In this document: one piece after another, positions 8,073-17,056 of the stretch
How the letters are laid out: every line of letters starts with the position of its first letter
How positions within the stretch are numbered: the first letter of the stretch is position 1
Source: DATKWD01 sp963704815
GTDB lineage: Bacteria; Actinomycetota; Acidimicrobiia; Acidimicrobiales; Salinilacustritrichaceae
NCBI GenBank assembly: GCA_963704815.1
Contig: CAVPHU010000001.1
Coordinates: 682,001-746,000, forward strand
Direction of reading: 5' to 3'
DNA length: 64,000 bases
Program-made: the position numbers and the translations under genes
The notes under the pieces: generated by a model
What the model was told of the DNA's origin: nothing
The model's input: the letters and a program-made list of their open reading frames with translations, nothing else
Databases searched by the model: none

Positions 8073-9740
8073 GTGCCCGCAGCCCCCGAAACGACACTCC
8101 CGTTCGCTCAGCGAAGCCTCGACGACCTCGGCGCACCGTTGGCGGGTGTCACGTTCTGCGTCGTCGACCTCGAGACCACCGGTGGGTCGCCCAACGACGA
8201 TGCCATCACCGAGATCGGCGCGGTGAAGCTCCGCGGCGGCGAGTGTCTGGGCACGTTCCAGACGCTCATCGATCCGGGTCGGGCCATCCCGCCGATGATC
8301 ACCGTGCTCACCGGCATCACCGAGTCGATGGTGATGCCGGCACCGCCGATCGGCGCCGTCCTGCCCACCCTCCTCGAGTTCATCGGCGACGCCGTGCTGG
8401 TGGGCCACAACCTCAGGTTCGACACGTCTTTCCTCGACGCTGCGCTCGTTCGGTCCGACCGACCCCGGCTCGCCAACCGACGCGTCGACACCGCGGCGCT
8501 GGCGCGTCGGCTCGTGCGCGACGAGGTACCCAACTGCAAGCTCGGGACCCTGGCCGACCGCTTCCGGCTCGCACACCAGCCGTCGCACCGCGCCCTCGAC
8601 GATGCCCTCGCCACCGGCGATCTGCTCCACGTCCTGCTCGAACGGGCCGCGGCGTTCGGTGTGTTCGGGCTCGACGACCTGCTCGGGCTCCCCAAGATCG
8701 CCAACCATGCCCAAGCCGGCAAGCTCGGCCTCACCGCCGACCTGCCCCGCCGACCCGGGGTCTACCGATTCCTCGATGGGGCCGGCACCGTGCTCTACGT
8801 CGGCAAGGCATCCGACCTGCGATCGCGAGTGCGGTCGTACTTCTCGTCGGACTCCCGCCGGAAGGTCGGCAGCCTCCTGCGTGAGTTCGCCACCATCGAC
8901 ATCGACGTGTGCGCCCACGCCCTCGAGGCCGGCGCCCGCGAGGTGCGCCAGATCCAGCAGCATCTCCCCCGGTACAACCGCCGGTCGAAGACGATCTCGA
9001 AGTACCGCTTCCTCAAGCTCACCGACGAGACCTTTCCCCGCTTCTCGGTGGTCCGCGACGTGCGCGACGACGGCGCGACCTATCTCGGACCCCTCTCCTC
9101 GCAACGGATCGCGCTCCGCGTCGCCGAGGCGATCGAGACGGTCATACCCCTCCGCCGCTGCACGAAGGATCCCGCCAGACACGAACGTGAGGCTCCGTGT
9201 GCGGCCGCGCAACTCGGGGTCAGCACGTGCCCCTGCTCGGGTGCGATCACCCCGGACGCGTACGCACCGATCGCCGCCACGGCCCGTCGCATCATGGGGG
9301 GCGACGCCGCCGCAGTGCTCGACCAGCTCGAATCGCGGATGGCCGACCTCGCGGCGGCCGAACGATTCGAGGAGGCCGCCGATCTCCGCGACCGCGCCGC
9401 CGCCCTCGCCGAGGCACTGCGCCGCCAGGCCCGCATCCGATCGCTCCGCGTCGCCGGCCGGCTGGTGCTGACCTTCGACGGTGGCGGTGCCGAGCTCGAG
9501 CGAGGCGTCCTCGTCAGCGCCTGGGGCACCGACGGAGCGACCGCGCTCGACCTCGACACGTCGCCGGCGACCGATGTTCCCGACGACGCCGACACGCCCC
9601 TCCCCCGTCACCTCGTCGACGAGATCCTCGCCAACGCGGCATGGCTCGACCGCAGCGCGCCGCGTGTCCGCATCGAGTCGAGCGATCGCGGCCTCTCCCT
9701 GCCCGCCGTGCGGCCCGACCGGTTCCGCCCCCCGGCCTGA
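8073..9740 (+). CDS. DEDDh exonuclease / UvrC-like GIY-YIG nuclease
   Basis: 555 residues from GTG 8073. Residues 25-190 are a DnaQ-type 3'-5' exonuclease: VVDLETTG (Exo I), GHNLRFD (Exo II) and HRALDDALAT (Exo III, H and D). Residues about 225-330 are a GIY-YIG nuclease domain as in UvrC/Cho (PGVYRFL, LYVGKASDLRSRVRSYF), and near residue 430 there is a UvrB/UvrC-like helical motif (AERFEEAADLRDR). The UvrC C-terminal RNase H and HhH domains are absent. Actinobacteria carry this two-nuclease architecture (Rv2191 in M. tuberculosis). It probably nicks or trims damaged DNA; the LexA box makes it an SOS gene here. Confidence 0.9.
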   Translation: MPAAPETTLPFAQRSLDDLGAPLAGVTFCVVDLETTGGSPNDDAITEIGAVKLRGGECLGTFQTLIDPGRAIPPMITVLTGITESMVMPAPPIGAVLPTLLEFIGDAVLVGHNLRFDTSFLDAALVRSDRPRLANRRVDTAALARRLVRDEVPNCKLGTLADRFRLAHQPSHRALDDALATGDLLHVLLERAAAFGVFGLDDLLGLPKIANHAQAGKLGLTADLPRRPGVYRFLDGAGTVLYVGKASDLRSRVRSYFSSDSRRKVGSLLREFATIDIDVCAHALEAGAREVRQIQQHLPRYNRRSKTISKYRFLKLTDETFPRFSVVRDVRDDGATYLGPLSSQRIALRVAEAIETVIPLRRCTKDPARHEREAPCAAAQLGVSTCPCSGAITPDAYAPIAATARRIMGGDAAAVLDQLESRMADLAAAERFEEAADLRDRAAALAEALRRQARIRSLRVAGRLVLTFDGGGAELERGVLVSAWGTDGATALDLDTSPATDVPDDADTPLPRHLVDEILANAAWLDRSAPRVRIESSDRGLSLPAVRPDRFRPPA

Positions 9741-9766
9741 TCGATGCGGCCCCTATCCTCGGAGGC

Positions 9767-10306
9767 GTGGAAACGTTCCTGACGGTGCTCGGCACGTTGT
9801 TCGTGCTGTGGGTGCTGGCGATGGTGATCGGCGTCCTGCTGCTCCGTCACACGCTCCGCAAACGGAACCGGGTGGTTGCCGACACGGCATCGCCCACCCC
9901 GACCTCGTGGATCGCCTCGCCGGCAGCTCCCGCCCGGTTGCACCGCCGACTGCGTGCGGCGGTGGCCGTGGCGACGGCCACCCCGTCCGAGCTGACCGGC
10001 ATCGCCGACGTGCGTGTCGACCTCACCCGTCGAGCGCTCGAGCTCGACCGGCGGCTGGCGACCGCCGGCCGGGCGAAGGGACCCCGACGGCGAGCGGTGC
10101 TTCGCGACGTGGCGACCGAGATCGACGACCTCGATGCCCTCGCCCACCGCATCGACCGGCTCGCCGCTCGCCCGGCCGAGTCGCTCGCCCTGCCCGAGGG
10201 CCAGCCCGAGCTCGATCGACTCTCCGAGCAGCTCGCGGCCTACGAGGACGCGGCCGACGAACTGGCAACCATCGAACGAGAGGTCCAAGGCGAGCTGGGG
10301 ACGTGA
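9767..10306 (+). CDS. membrane-anchored helical protein
   Basis: 179 residues from GTG 9767. One N-terminal transmembrane helix (FLTVLGTLFVLWVLAMVIGVLLL) is followed by Arg/Lys residues and then a soluble, Ala/Leu/Glu/Arg-rich helical region (ALELDRRLATA, IDRLAARP, AYEDAADELATIERE) that may form a coiled coil. A TATCCT -10-like hexamer at 9754-9759 puts the transcription start at or next to the GTG, so the message is probably leaderless. Not recognised as a named family. Confidence 0.7.
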   Translation: METFLTVLGTLFVLWVLAMVIGVLLLRHTLRKRNRVVADTASPTPTSWIASPAAPARLHRRLRAAVAVATATPSELTGIADVRVDLTRRALELDRRLATAGRAKGPRRRAVLRDVATEIDDLDALAHRIDRLAARPAESLALPEGQPELDRLSEQLAAYEDAADELATIEREVQGELGT

Positions 10307-10322
10307 CCCGGCGCTCGGGCGC

Positions 10323-10931
10323 TCAATCGGGACGGACGGCTCCGACGAGGCGTGCGATCAGTTCGGCCCACGGGGCGGAGGCGGGCAACTCGGCATCGAC
10401 GGCGTCGTAGAGCAGGAATCCGAAACCCACGGCGTGCACGAACCGGACGATCGACATCGTGTCGAGATCAGGATCGATCGTGCCATCGGCCTTCGATGCC
10501 TCGATGAGTTCGGCCATCAGGTGGGCCCGGGCTTCGAGCCGCTCGCGCAACAGCTTGGCGACCTCTTCGTCTCGCCTGGCGGCGACGAACGCTTCGAGCA
10601 GCAGTTGACCGCTCGAATCCTGCCGCGTGACGAGGTGGCCGCCGACCTGGTTCAGGACGTCGGTGGCGTCGGCCGTGAACCCGTGCTCGGCGAACAGGAC
10701 GTCGAGTTCGTCGTTGGATCGTTCTTCGATCGCCGCCAGCAGCAACTCGGCCTTGCCGCTGAAGCGGCCGTAGATGGCGCCCGTGGTGAACCCGGCCCGC
10801 TTGGCGATGGCCTGGACCCCCGAGCCGTCGTATCCCTGCTCGGAGAAGACCTCGGCCGCGGCGGCGATCAGCCGGGTGCGGGTCTCGTCGGGCGCAGCGA
10901 CCGGATCGGGCTCAGAGACGGCTTCGGTCAT
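10323..10931 (-). CDS. TetR-family transcriptional regulator
   Basis: 202 residues from ATG 10931. The N-terminal HTH is typical of TetR (TRTRLIAAAAEVFSEQGYDG...VQAIAKRAGFTTGAIYGRF), followed by an all-helical ligand-binding half. The C-terminal part resembles generic TetR_C domains and gives no clue to the inducer. It lies just downstream of trpD on the same strand with about 20 bp between, so it could be cotranscribed; its target operator is not evident nearby. Confidence 0.9.
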   Translation of the reverse strand: MTEAVSEPDPVAAPDETRTRLIAAAAEVFSEQGYDGSGVQAIAKRAGFTTGAIYGRFSGKAELLLAAIEERSNDELDVLFAEHGFTADATDVLNQVGGHLVTRQDSSGQLLLEAFVAARRDEEVAKLLRERLEARAHLMAELIEASKADGTIDPDLDTMSIVRFVHAVGFGFLLYDAVDAELPASAPWAELIARLVGAVRPD

Positions 10932-10954
10932 GTGGGGCACCGTACTTCCGGCCG

Positions 10955-11998
10955 TCAGCCGTGAGAGGTCTCGACGAGCCGATCGAGCGTGGCGGCGACG
11001 CGGCCGTCGTCGATCGCCGCTCGGGCGGCGTCGAGTCCTTCGGACAGCGTTGCGGCGACCGATCCGACCACCAGGCCGGCGGCGGCGTTGAGGGCGACGA
11101 TGTCGGCCACCGCGGGGCGGTCGCCTGCGAGCATGGCGGCGAAGATCGACGCGTTGGTGGCGGCGTCGCCACCGGCGAGGGCGTCGGGCCCCACGATCTC
11201 GACCCCGAGATCGCTCGGCTCGACCACGAAGGAGGTCACGACCTCGCCGCGCACCTCCCGAGCCTCGGTCGGACCGGTGGTGGTGATCTCGTCGAGGTCG
11301 CCGTGCCCGTGGACGACCCACGAGTGCACGGCGCGGCGGGATGCGAGCAGTTCGGCAACCCGGTCGAGCAGCGCCGGGTCGGAGACGCCGATCACCTGAC
11401 GTGAGATCCGCCCGGGGTGCGAGATCGGCCCCAGCACGTTGAAGACGGTCGGGATCCCGAGCTCGGCACGCACCGGCCCGGCGTGACGCATGGCCGGATG
11501 GAAGCTCCGGGCGAAGCAGAAGCCGACCCCGGCGCGCTCGACGCAGCGCTCGACGCCCGGCCCGTCGAGGTCGATGCTCACGCCGAGGGCCTCGAGGAAG
11601 TCGAAGGACCCACTCGTCGACGATGCCTTCCGGTTGCCGTGCTTGCACACCCTCGCTCCCGCTGCGGCGGCCACGATGGATGCCATGGTCGAGACGTTCA
11701 GGGCGTGTCGACGCCGGCTCGGGGCACCACCCATGCCGACGATGTCGATCGTGGGTTCGGGGAGGCTGAGCGGCGCAGCGGCATCGAGCATGGCGTCGAC
11801 CATGCCGGAGAGCTCGTCGACGGTCTCGCCCTTCATGCGGAGAGCGACGATCAGTGCCGCGATCTGGGCCGGCGTGGCGTCACCCGAGAGCACGGCGCCG
11901 AGCGCGGCTCGGGCGCCGTCGGCACCCAGGTCGGCCCCGGCGGTCAGCGTGCCGAGGAGCTCGGGCCAGTTGACCGCTCGCGAAGCCGACTCGGTCAA
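10955..11998 (-). CDS. trpD: anthranilate phosphoribosyltransferase
   Basis: 347 residues from a TTG at 11998 that overlaps the whiB stop by 4 bp (TTGA). TrpD transfers the phosphoribosyl group of PRPP to anthranilate, step two of tryptophan synthesis. The PRPP loop reads GMGGAPSRRRHALNVST instead of the usual GTGGDG...NIST, KHGNRKASSTSGS replaces KHGNRSVSSKSGS, and RHAGPVRAELGIPTVFNVLGP is conserved. The two-domain length is normal. The changed loop may be a lineage variant; an alternative is a related phosphoribosyltransferase. Translational coupling to whiB is unusual for a tryptophan gene and no other trp gene is near. Confidence 0.85.
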   Translation of the reverse strand: MTESASRAVNWPELLGTLTAGADLGADGARAALGAVLSGDATPAQIAALIVALRMKGETVDELSGMVDAMLDAAAPLSLPEPTIDIVGMGGAPSRRRHALNVSTMASIVAAAAGARVCKHGNRKASSTSGSFDFLEALGVSIDLDGPGVERCVERAGVGFCFARSFHPAMRHAGPVRAELGIPTVFNVLGPISHPGRISRQVIGVSDPALLDRVAELLASRRAVHSWVVHGHGDLDEITTTGPTEAREVRGEVVTSFVVEPSDLGVEIVGPDALAGGDAATNASIFAAMLAGDRPAVADIVALNAAAGLVVGSVAATLSEGLDAARAAIDDGRVAATLDRLVETSHG

Positions 11999-12231
11999 CT
12001 GGCGCGGCGTCGCTGTCGTTGGATGCGCCGCCGCTCCTTCTCGGTGCAACCGCCCCACACCCCGTCGTGCTCGCGGCTGGTGAGGGCGTATTCGAGGCAC
12101 GCGCCCTGCACCAGGCACGCCTCGCAGACGTTCTTGGCCGACTCGGCCTCGAACTCGTCGGCCGGATAGAAGATGCCGGCTTCGAGCCCCTGGCAGGCTG
12201 CTTGTTCTCGCCACGCGGAAAGCTGCATCAC
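11995..12231 (-). CDS. WhiB-family [4Fe-4S] regulator
   Basis: 78 residues. Four cluster cysteines in the WhiB order: AACQG, then CEACLVQGAC (C-x2-C-x5-C). The GVWGG turn follows, then the basic C-terminal tail (KERRRIQRQRRR) used for DNA or sigma-factor contact. A fifth Cys directly after GVWGG is extra. Length fits WhiB1/WhiB2-like proteins rather than longer WhiB types. It is the first gene of a unit with trpD. WhiB proteins act as redox/NO-responsive partners of the principal sigma factor; which subfamily this is cannot be settled by eye. Confidence 0.9.
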   Translation of the reverse strand: MMQLSAWREQAACQGLEAGIFYPADEFEAESAKNVCEACLVQGACLEYALTSREHDGVWGGCTEKERRRIQRQRRRAS

Positions 12232-12296
12232 TCTTGGTCAACTCCAGTGTCTCGGGGAGGGAACGGCCGAGTATTGCGGAGGGCTGCAGCGAAGTA

Positions 12297-12322
12297 AAGA
12301 GCCGATCTGCCGGTCGGCTCTT
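12297..12322 (-). terminator. intrinsic terminator downstream of DUF3501 gene
   Basis: A 9-bp perfect stem (AAGAGCCGA / TCGGCTCTT, 12297-12305 and 12314-12322) with an 8-nt loop. On the minus strand the stem is followed by TTTACTTC, a weak U-tract. It starts a few bases after the DUF3501 stop at 12328, closing the operon and separating it from whiB. Confidence 0.7.
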
Positions 12323-12327
12323 CGGCG

Positions 12328-12918
12328 TCAGCCCCTGAGGTCTTCGAGCAGCTCGGCGACGTTCTCGTCGGTCAACTGGACCTCGTGGGTGTAGGCCTCG
12401 TGGGTCAGCGCCAGCCGGACCGGACCGGCGGCGACGGCCTCGGTGGCCGCGGCGTCGAGATCGAACTCGACGTAGTGAACCGCAGCCGTGATCTCCTCGC
12501 GGGTGAGCTGCGCCTGGTGCGCAGCCTCGGGGATGGCCGGGACGACCAGCTCGTCGCCGATGCGGAGCTCGATCGACCGCTCGATCCCGACGAGCTGCGG
12601 AAGCCAGGTACGCAGCTCGTCGTCGGAGGTGAGCTCGATGAACATGGTGGCGGCCAGGCCCCCCGGCTCGGGGATCAGCGTGTTGTACATGTCGAGCTCG
12701 GTCTGGATCTGCTCGTCCGACATGAGCTTCTCGGCCCGCGCCATCTCCTGGATCTGGAACCGGATGGTGTCGCGGTTCTCGAACAGGAACGTGACGAACG
12801 GTCCGACGTGGATCCGGCGACGCTTCTTGAGGGCGATCACCGCGTGTCGGAACGCATCGCGTTCACGTTCGTAGGCACGCAGGTCGGCGATGTCGTCGAG
12901 GGCGAGTCTGCGGGTCAT
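12328..12918 (-). CDS. DUF3501 family protein
   Basis: 196 residues beginning TRRLALDDIADLRAYERERDAFR, with IQEMARAEKLMSDEQIQTELDMYNTLIPEPG, which I recognise as the DUF3501 signature. This family is repeatedly encoded beside a rubrerythrin and a GlpC-like Fe-S protein, exactly as here; its biochemical role is not established. No cysteine clusters or membrane segments are seen. The start overlaps the Fe-S protein's stop by 4 bp. Probably cytosolic and part of the same oxidative-stress module. Confidence 0.85.
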   Translation of the reverse strand: MTRRLALDDIADLRAYERERDAFRHAVIALKKRRRIHVGPFVTFLFENRDTIRFQIQEMARAEKLMSDEQIQTELDMYNTLIPEPGGLAATMFIELTSDDELRTWLPQLVGIERSIELRIGDELVVPAIPEAAHQAQLTREEITAAVHYVEFDLDAAATEAVAAGPVRLALTHEAYTHEVQLTDENVAELLEDLRG

Positions 12919-14244
12919 CGCGTCTCCTCATCGATCCCGTAGGCACGGGCGAGCACTTGGAAGGTGTGGCGGGGCTGACGGCCGGTCTCCTGGACGATGC
13001 CGCCGTTCGCCAGGTGACAGTCGCCGGCGATCACGTCGTCGTCGGCCTTGGTGATCGCGGTGGCCATCTTCTTGGCGACGCCACGAGCCATCTCGAAGTT
13101 CCGTTCGCGATAGCCCCAGGTGCCGTCGATGCCGCTGCACTCGGCGACCACGGTGATCTTGGCTCCGGTTCGCTTGAGCAGGTCACGGCTCTTGAGACCG
13201 ACGTTCTGGGCCCGGAGGTGGCAGGGGGCGTGATACGTGATGGATCCGGGCACGTCGCCGACGAAGTCCTGGTCGAGCTCGGTGCCGTCGCCCTTGTGCA
13301 CGTCGTTCCACAGGAACTCGGCGGCATCGGCGGTGTGGGCCGCCACCAGCTCGGCGTCGGGCCCACCCAGGTAGTCCTTGTAGTCGTACTTGAGCGTGTA
13401 GCCGCAGGTGGGTTGGGGCACCACGATGGTGGGGTCCTCGCCGCGGGCCTTCGCCTCGCGTACGGCGCCGGCGAGGACGCCAACGTTCTTGCGGGCCTGC
13501 TTGCGGAAGTTGTCGACATCGCCGCTGTGCAGCCAGGGCGCACCGCAGCACACCTCGCCCTCGGGCAGGCTGCACGACACACCGTTGCGCTCGTAGACCT
13601 TGACCAGATCCTGGCCGATGGCCGGATTCTGGTATTCGACCAGACACGTGGGAAACAGGATGACCTCACCCTGCGTGCGCTCGAGGCGAACCGCCTCTCG
13701 CTTCCTGAACCAGGTGGAGAACCGGGTCTTCGCGTACGGCGGAAGGACCCGCTCGCTGGCGATGCCCACGACCTTCGACAACAGGTTCCGTCCCGCCGAG
13801 CCGGGGTTCGTGAAGACCTTGTTGGCGATCGGGGAGACCGCGGAGTTCACCATCCCGACGAGGTCGGTCCGGGCGAGCGCCTGGTCGGCCAGCCGCTCGC
13901 GCAGGGGTTGCGGACGCTCACGCTTGAGCACCTGCTCGGCTCGGAGCATCAGGCGCGGGAAGTCGAGCTCCCACTCGTGCTGGCCCGGCACGTAGGGACA
14001 GTTGACGTAGCAGAGCTTGCAGTTGAAGCACTCGTCGACGACCTGGTCCTGCTCGGCCTTGGTCATCTTCTTGCTGTCCTGGTCGTCGTGACGGTCGATC
14101 GCCTCGAACAGCGTCGGGAACGAGTCGCAGAACTTGAAGCACAAGCGGCAGCCGTGGCACAGGTCGTACACACGATCCATCTCCTCGCGGGAGATCGGTC
14201 TCGTCGAAGTACTTCGGGTGGAACGGGTCGTAGGTCGTGGTCAC
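12915..14244 (-). CDS. GlpC/HdrD-like Fe-S protein, frame broken by one extra base
   Basis: About 442 residues if one C in the CCC run at 14189-14191 is ignored: the first frame from GTG 14244 reads VTTTYDPFHPKYFDETDL and, after dropping a base, continues REEMDRVYDLCHGC. Two ferredoxin-type motifs follow (CHGCRLCFKFCDSFP and CFNCKLCYVNCPYVP), then two Cys-rich CCG-like regions (CCGAPW and APCHLRAQN). This is the layout of GlpC / heterodisulfide-reductase D-like proteins that pass electrons between membrane or soluble partners. Sitting between rubrerythrin and DUF3501, it is probably the electron donor or acceptor for that module (inference). The break is more likely a consensus error than a real mutation. 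Confidence 0.8.
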
Positions 14245-14266
14245 CGGGGAGATCCCTTTCTGATCA

Positions 14267-14298
14267 GAACGGGGGTGCCGCGCACGGCACCCCCGTTC
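14267..14298 (-). terminator. 14-bp perfect hairpin between rubrerythrin and Fe-S genes
   Basis: 14267-14280 pairs perfectly with 14285-14298 (GAACGGGGGTGCCG and its complement) around a 4-nt loop. Read on the minus strand it follows the rubrerythrin stop and precedes the Fe-S protein's GTG by about 20 nt. There is no U-tract after it, so it may act as an attenuator, an mRNA-stabilising 3' structure for rubrerythrin, or a partial terminator that sets the expression ratio within the operon. Confidence 0.6.
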
Positions 14299-14338
14299 CG
14301 TCGATTGCTGTTCGGTCGGAGACGATCCGACCGCAGAT

Positions 14339-14758
<420 letters not shown>

Positions 14759-14776
14759 GATCGGCTCGGTTCTCCT

Positions 14777-15215
14777 TCATCTTGTGGTGTTGGTGGTTGT
14801 CTGAAGAGCAATTTCGCAGGCGCGGCAGCGACCGCGGAACACGATCTCGGTGGCTCGTACGGTGAAGCCTGAGCCGTCGTGGGGCGGGTCGAGTCGTGAG
14901 GTGTCGGCGGTGACGTCGGTGATCGAGCCGCAGCCGCCGCAGACGAAGTGATGGTGGGTCTCGATGTTCGGGTCGAACCGGGAGGATCCGGTGCCGAGCT
15001 CGAGGTGCTGGATCTCGCCCATCGAGGTGAGATCGTTGAGCGTCTGGTGCACGGTGCGCAGCGAGATCGTGGGCAGATCGGCCCTCGCAGCGTCGTGGAC
15101 GGCTTCGGCGGTCGGGTGCGCGGCGCTGCTGTGCAACACCTCGAAGATGGCGCTGCGGCGTGACCTTGAGCCCCTGCTCACGAAAGAGCCGGGTCAGCTC
15201 GGCCGGCGGTTTCAC
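14777..15215 (-). CDS. Fur/PerR-family metalloregulator, frameshifted
   Basis: Starts at GTG 15215 (VKPPAELTRLFREQGLKVTPQR) and continues in another frame from about 15148 (IFEVLHSSAAHPTAEAVHDAAR). The family expects two residues between QR and I, so a lost 5-bp AGCGC repeat unit (CAGCGCAGCGCC to CAGCGCC) explains the break better than a single extra base. The rest is normal Fur: HHHFVCGGCGSITDV for the metal site and a second CxxC (CRACE) for structural zinc. A tiny gene-specific slippage or a consensus error are both possible. Position at the head of the rubrerythrin operon, with a 7-1-7 palindrome over its promoter, suggests a PerR-like peroxide sensor. Confidence 0.8.
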
Positions 15216-15223
15216 GGTGCAGG

Positions 15224-15262
15224 ACCGTATCCGGTCGGCGCGGCAGGCAACAACGGTTGTTG
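15224..15262 (-). promoter_or_regulatory. fur-family promoter with 7-1-7 palindromic operator
   Basis: On the minus strand TACGGT (15224-15229) lies 8 nt before the GTG start, a -10 for a leaderless mRNA. 15248-15262 reads CAACAAC-G-GTTGTTG, a perfect 7-1-7 inverted repeat like Fur/PerR/Zur boxes, covering the -35 position. The site sits between the divergent regulator and glpD genes, so autoregulation is the simplest reading; control of glpD is also possible. Confidence 0.6.
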
Positions 15263-15345
15263 AACAGCAATCACTGCCTGCGCCACGACCGACGTCGCTG
15301 CCCGACCACGCACCACTGCGGCACCATCTGCCACGATGGGTGACG

Positions 15346-17056
15346 ATGAGCAGAGGCACCTTCGAGCGAGCCACCGCCCTCGACCGATTGCGGGAGACCT
15401 CCTTCGACGTTCTCGTCATCGGCGGTGGCATCACCGGCTGCGGCGTGGCTCTCGACGCGGCCTCCCGCGGGCTGCGCACGGCCCTCGTCGAGCGCGACGA
15501 CTTCGCATCGGGCACCTCGTCGAAGTCGTCGAAGCTGGTGCACGGCGGGCTCCGCTACCTCCAGAACGGCGACGTCCGCCTCGTCTACGAAGCGCTTCGT
15601 GAGCGCCATCGTCTCCGGAAGAACGCACCGCACCTGGTGTCGTTGTTGCCCTTCCTGATCCCCGTTCTCTCGAAGGACGGCGTCATCTCGAAGAAGCTGG
15701 CCAAAGCCCTCGGCAGTGCCATGTGGATGTACGACCTGACCGGTGGCTTCCGGATCGGCAAGCTCCACAAGAAGCTCGACGCCGACGAGGTGGCGGCGCA
15801 CATGCCGACGTTGCCGACCGAACACCTGGCCGGCGGCTACCTCTACTGGGACGCGACGGCGGACGACGCCCGCCTCACGCTGGCCATCGCCCGCACCGCC
15901 GCCGTCGAGTTCGGCGCAACGGTGGCCAACCACACCGCCGTCATCGGATTGACCAAGGACGCCTCGGGCCGGGCGATCGGAGCCACGGTCGAAGCCGACG
16001 GCGAACGCTTCGACGTTCGAGCCGCGACCGTGGTGAACGCCACCGGGGTGTGGGCCGACGACATCCGCACCCTCGACGAAGGAAGCGACCCCGACTCGCT
16101 CCGCCCGGCCAAGGGCATCCACATCACGGTGCCGTGGGCGCAGGTGCGCAACGACGTCGGGGTCATCATCCCGGTCCCCAAGGACAAGCGCTCGGTGTTC
16201 ATCGTGCCGTGGCCGTCGCCGCCCGGCGTCGATCCCGAGTTCGCCTACGTCGGCACGACCGACACCGACTACGAGGGGCCCGTCGACGACCCCCAGTGCA
16301 CCGACGAAGACATCGACTACCTGCTCGATGCCCTCAACCACTCGATCTCCGAGCCGGTCTCGCGCGATGACATCGTCGGGACCTGGGCCGGGCTCCGGCC
16401 GTTGGTGAAGTCGGAATCCGATGGTCGCACCGCCGACCTCTCGCGGAGCCATCAGGTCACGACCTCCGACGCCGGGGTGGTGACGGTGACCGGCGGCAAG
16501 CTGACGACCTATCGCGAGATGGCCGAGGACACGATGGCGGCGGTCATGTCGCAGGCGGGCGACGAGTTGCCTCGCACGGCGCGCAAGTGCCGGACTCGCC
16601 GGATGCCCTTGCTCGGCGCGACCGGTCATGAAGCGTCGGCCACGGGAACCGCGGGCCATCTGCAGGGACGCTACGGCGGCGAGGCCCGGGTGCTCGACGC
16701 CATGATCGACCGAGATCCCACCCTGGCCGAGCCGCTGGTGGAGGGCCTCCCCTACCTGCGGGCCGAGGCCCGCTACGCCGTGCGCTACGAGATGGCGATC
16801 GACCTCGACGACGTGCTGACCCGACGGACCCGGGCTCGACTGCTGGCACGCGATGCGTCGGCCGAGGCCGCGGCCGACGTCGCCGCGGTCGATCGCCCCC
16901 GACCTCGGTTGGACCGCCGGGGAGCAGCAGCGCCAGGTCGACCGCTACCGAGCCACCATCCGAGCCGAGCAGGAATCGATTTCCACAACGCAGGCGGGTC
17001 AAGAAACGGGACACACGAGTCCAAGAAGCGTGGCCGCCGCCGGAGGCGGGGCGTGA
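15346..17056 (+). CDS. glpD: aerobic glycerol-3-phosphate dehydrogenase, frame broken near the C-terminus
   Basis: About 569 residues. The FAD-binding Rossmann motif (VLVIGGGITGCGVALDAASRG) is at residues 19-39; SSKSSKLVHGGLRYL, KGIHITVPW and TVTGGKLTTYREMAE are hallmark GlpD segments. After ADVAAV the frame runs out of family, but skipping one G at 16891 restores the usual ending (IAPDLGWTAGEQQRQVDRYR) and gives a stop at 17056 that overlaps the next GTG by 4 bp. GlpD oxidises glycerol-3-phosphate to dihydroxyacetone phosphate and feeds electrons to quinone at the membrane. ATG 15346 is chosen; an in-frame GTG lies 6 nt upstream. First gene of a glycerol operon. Confidence 0.85.
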
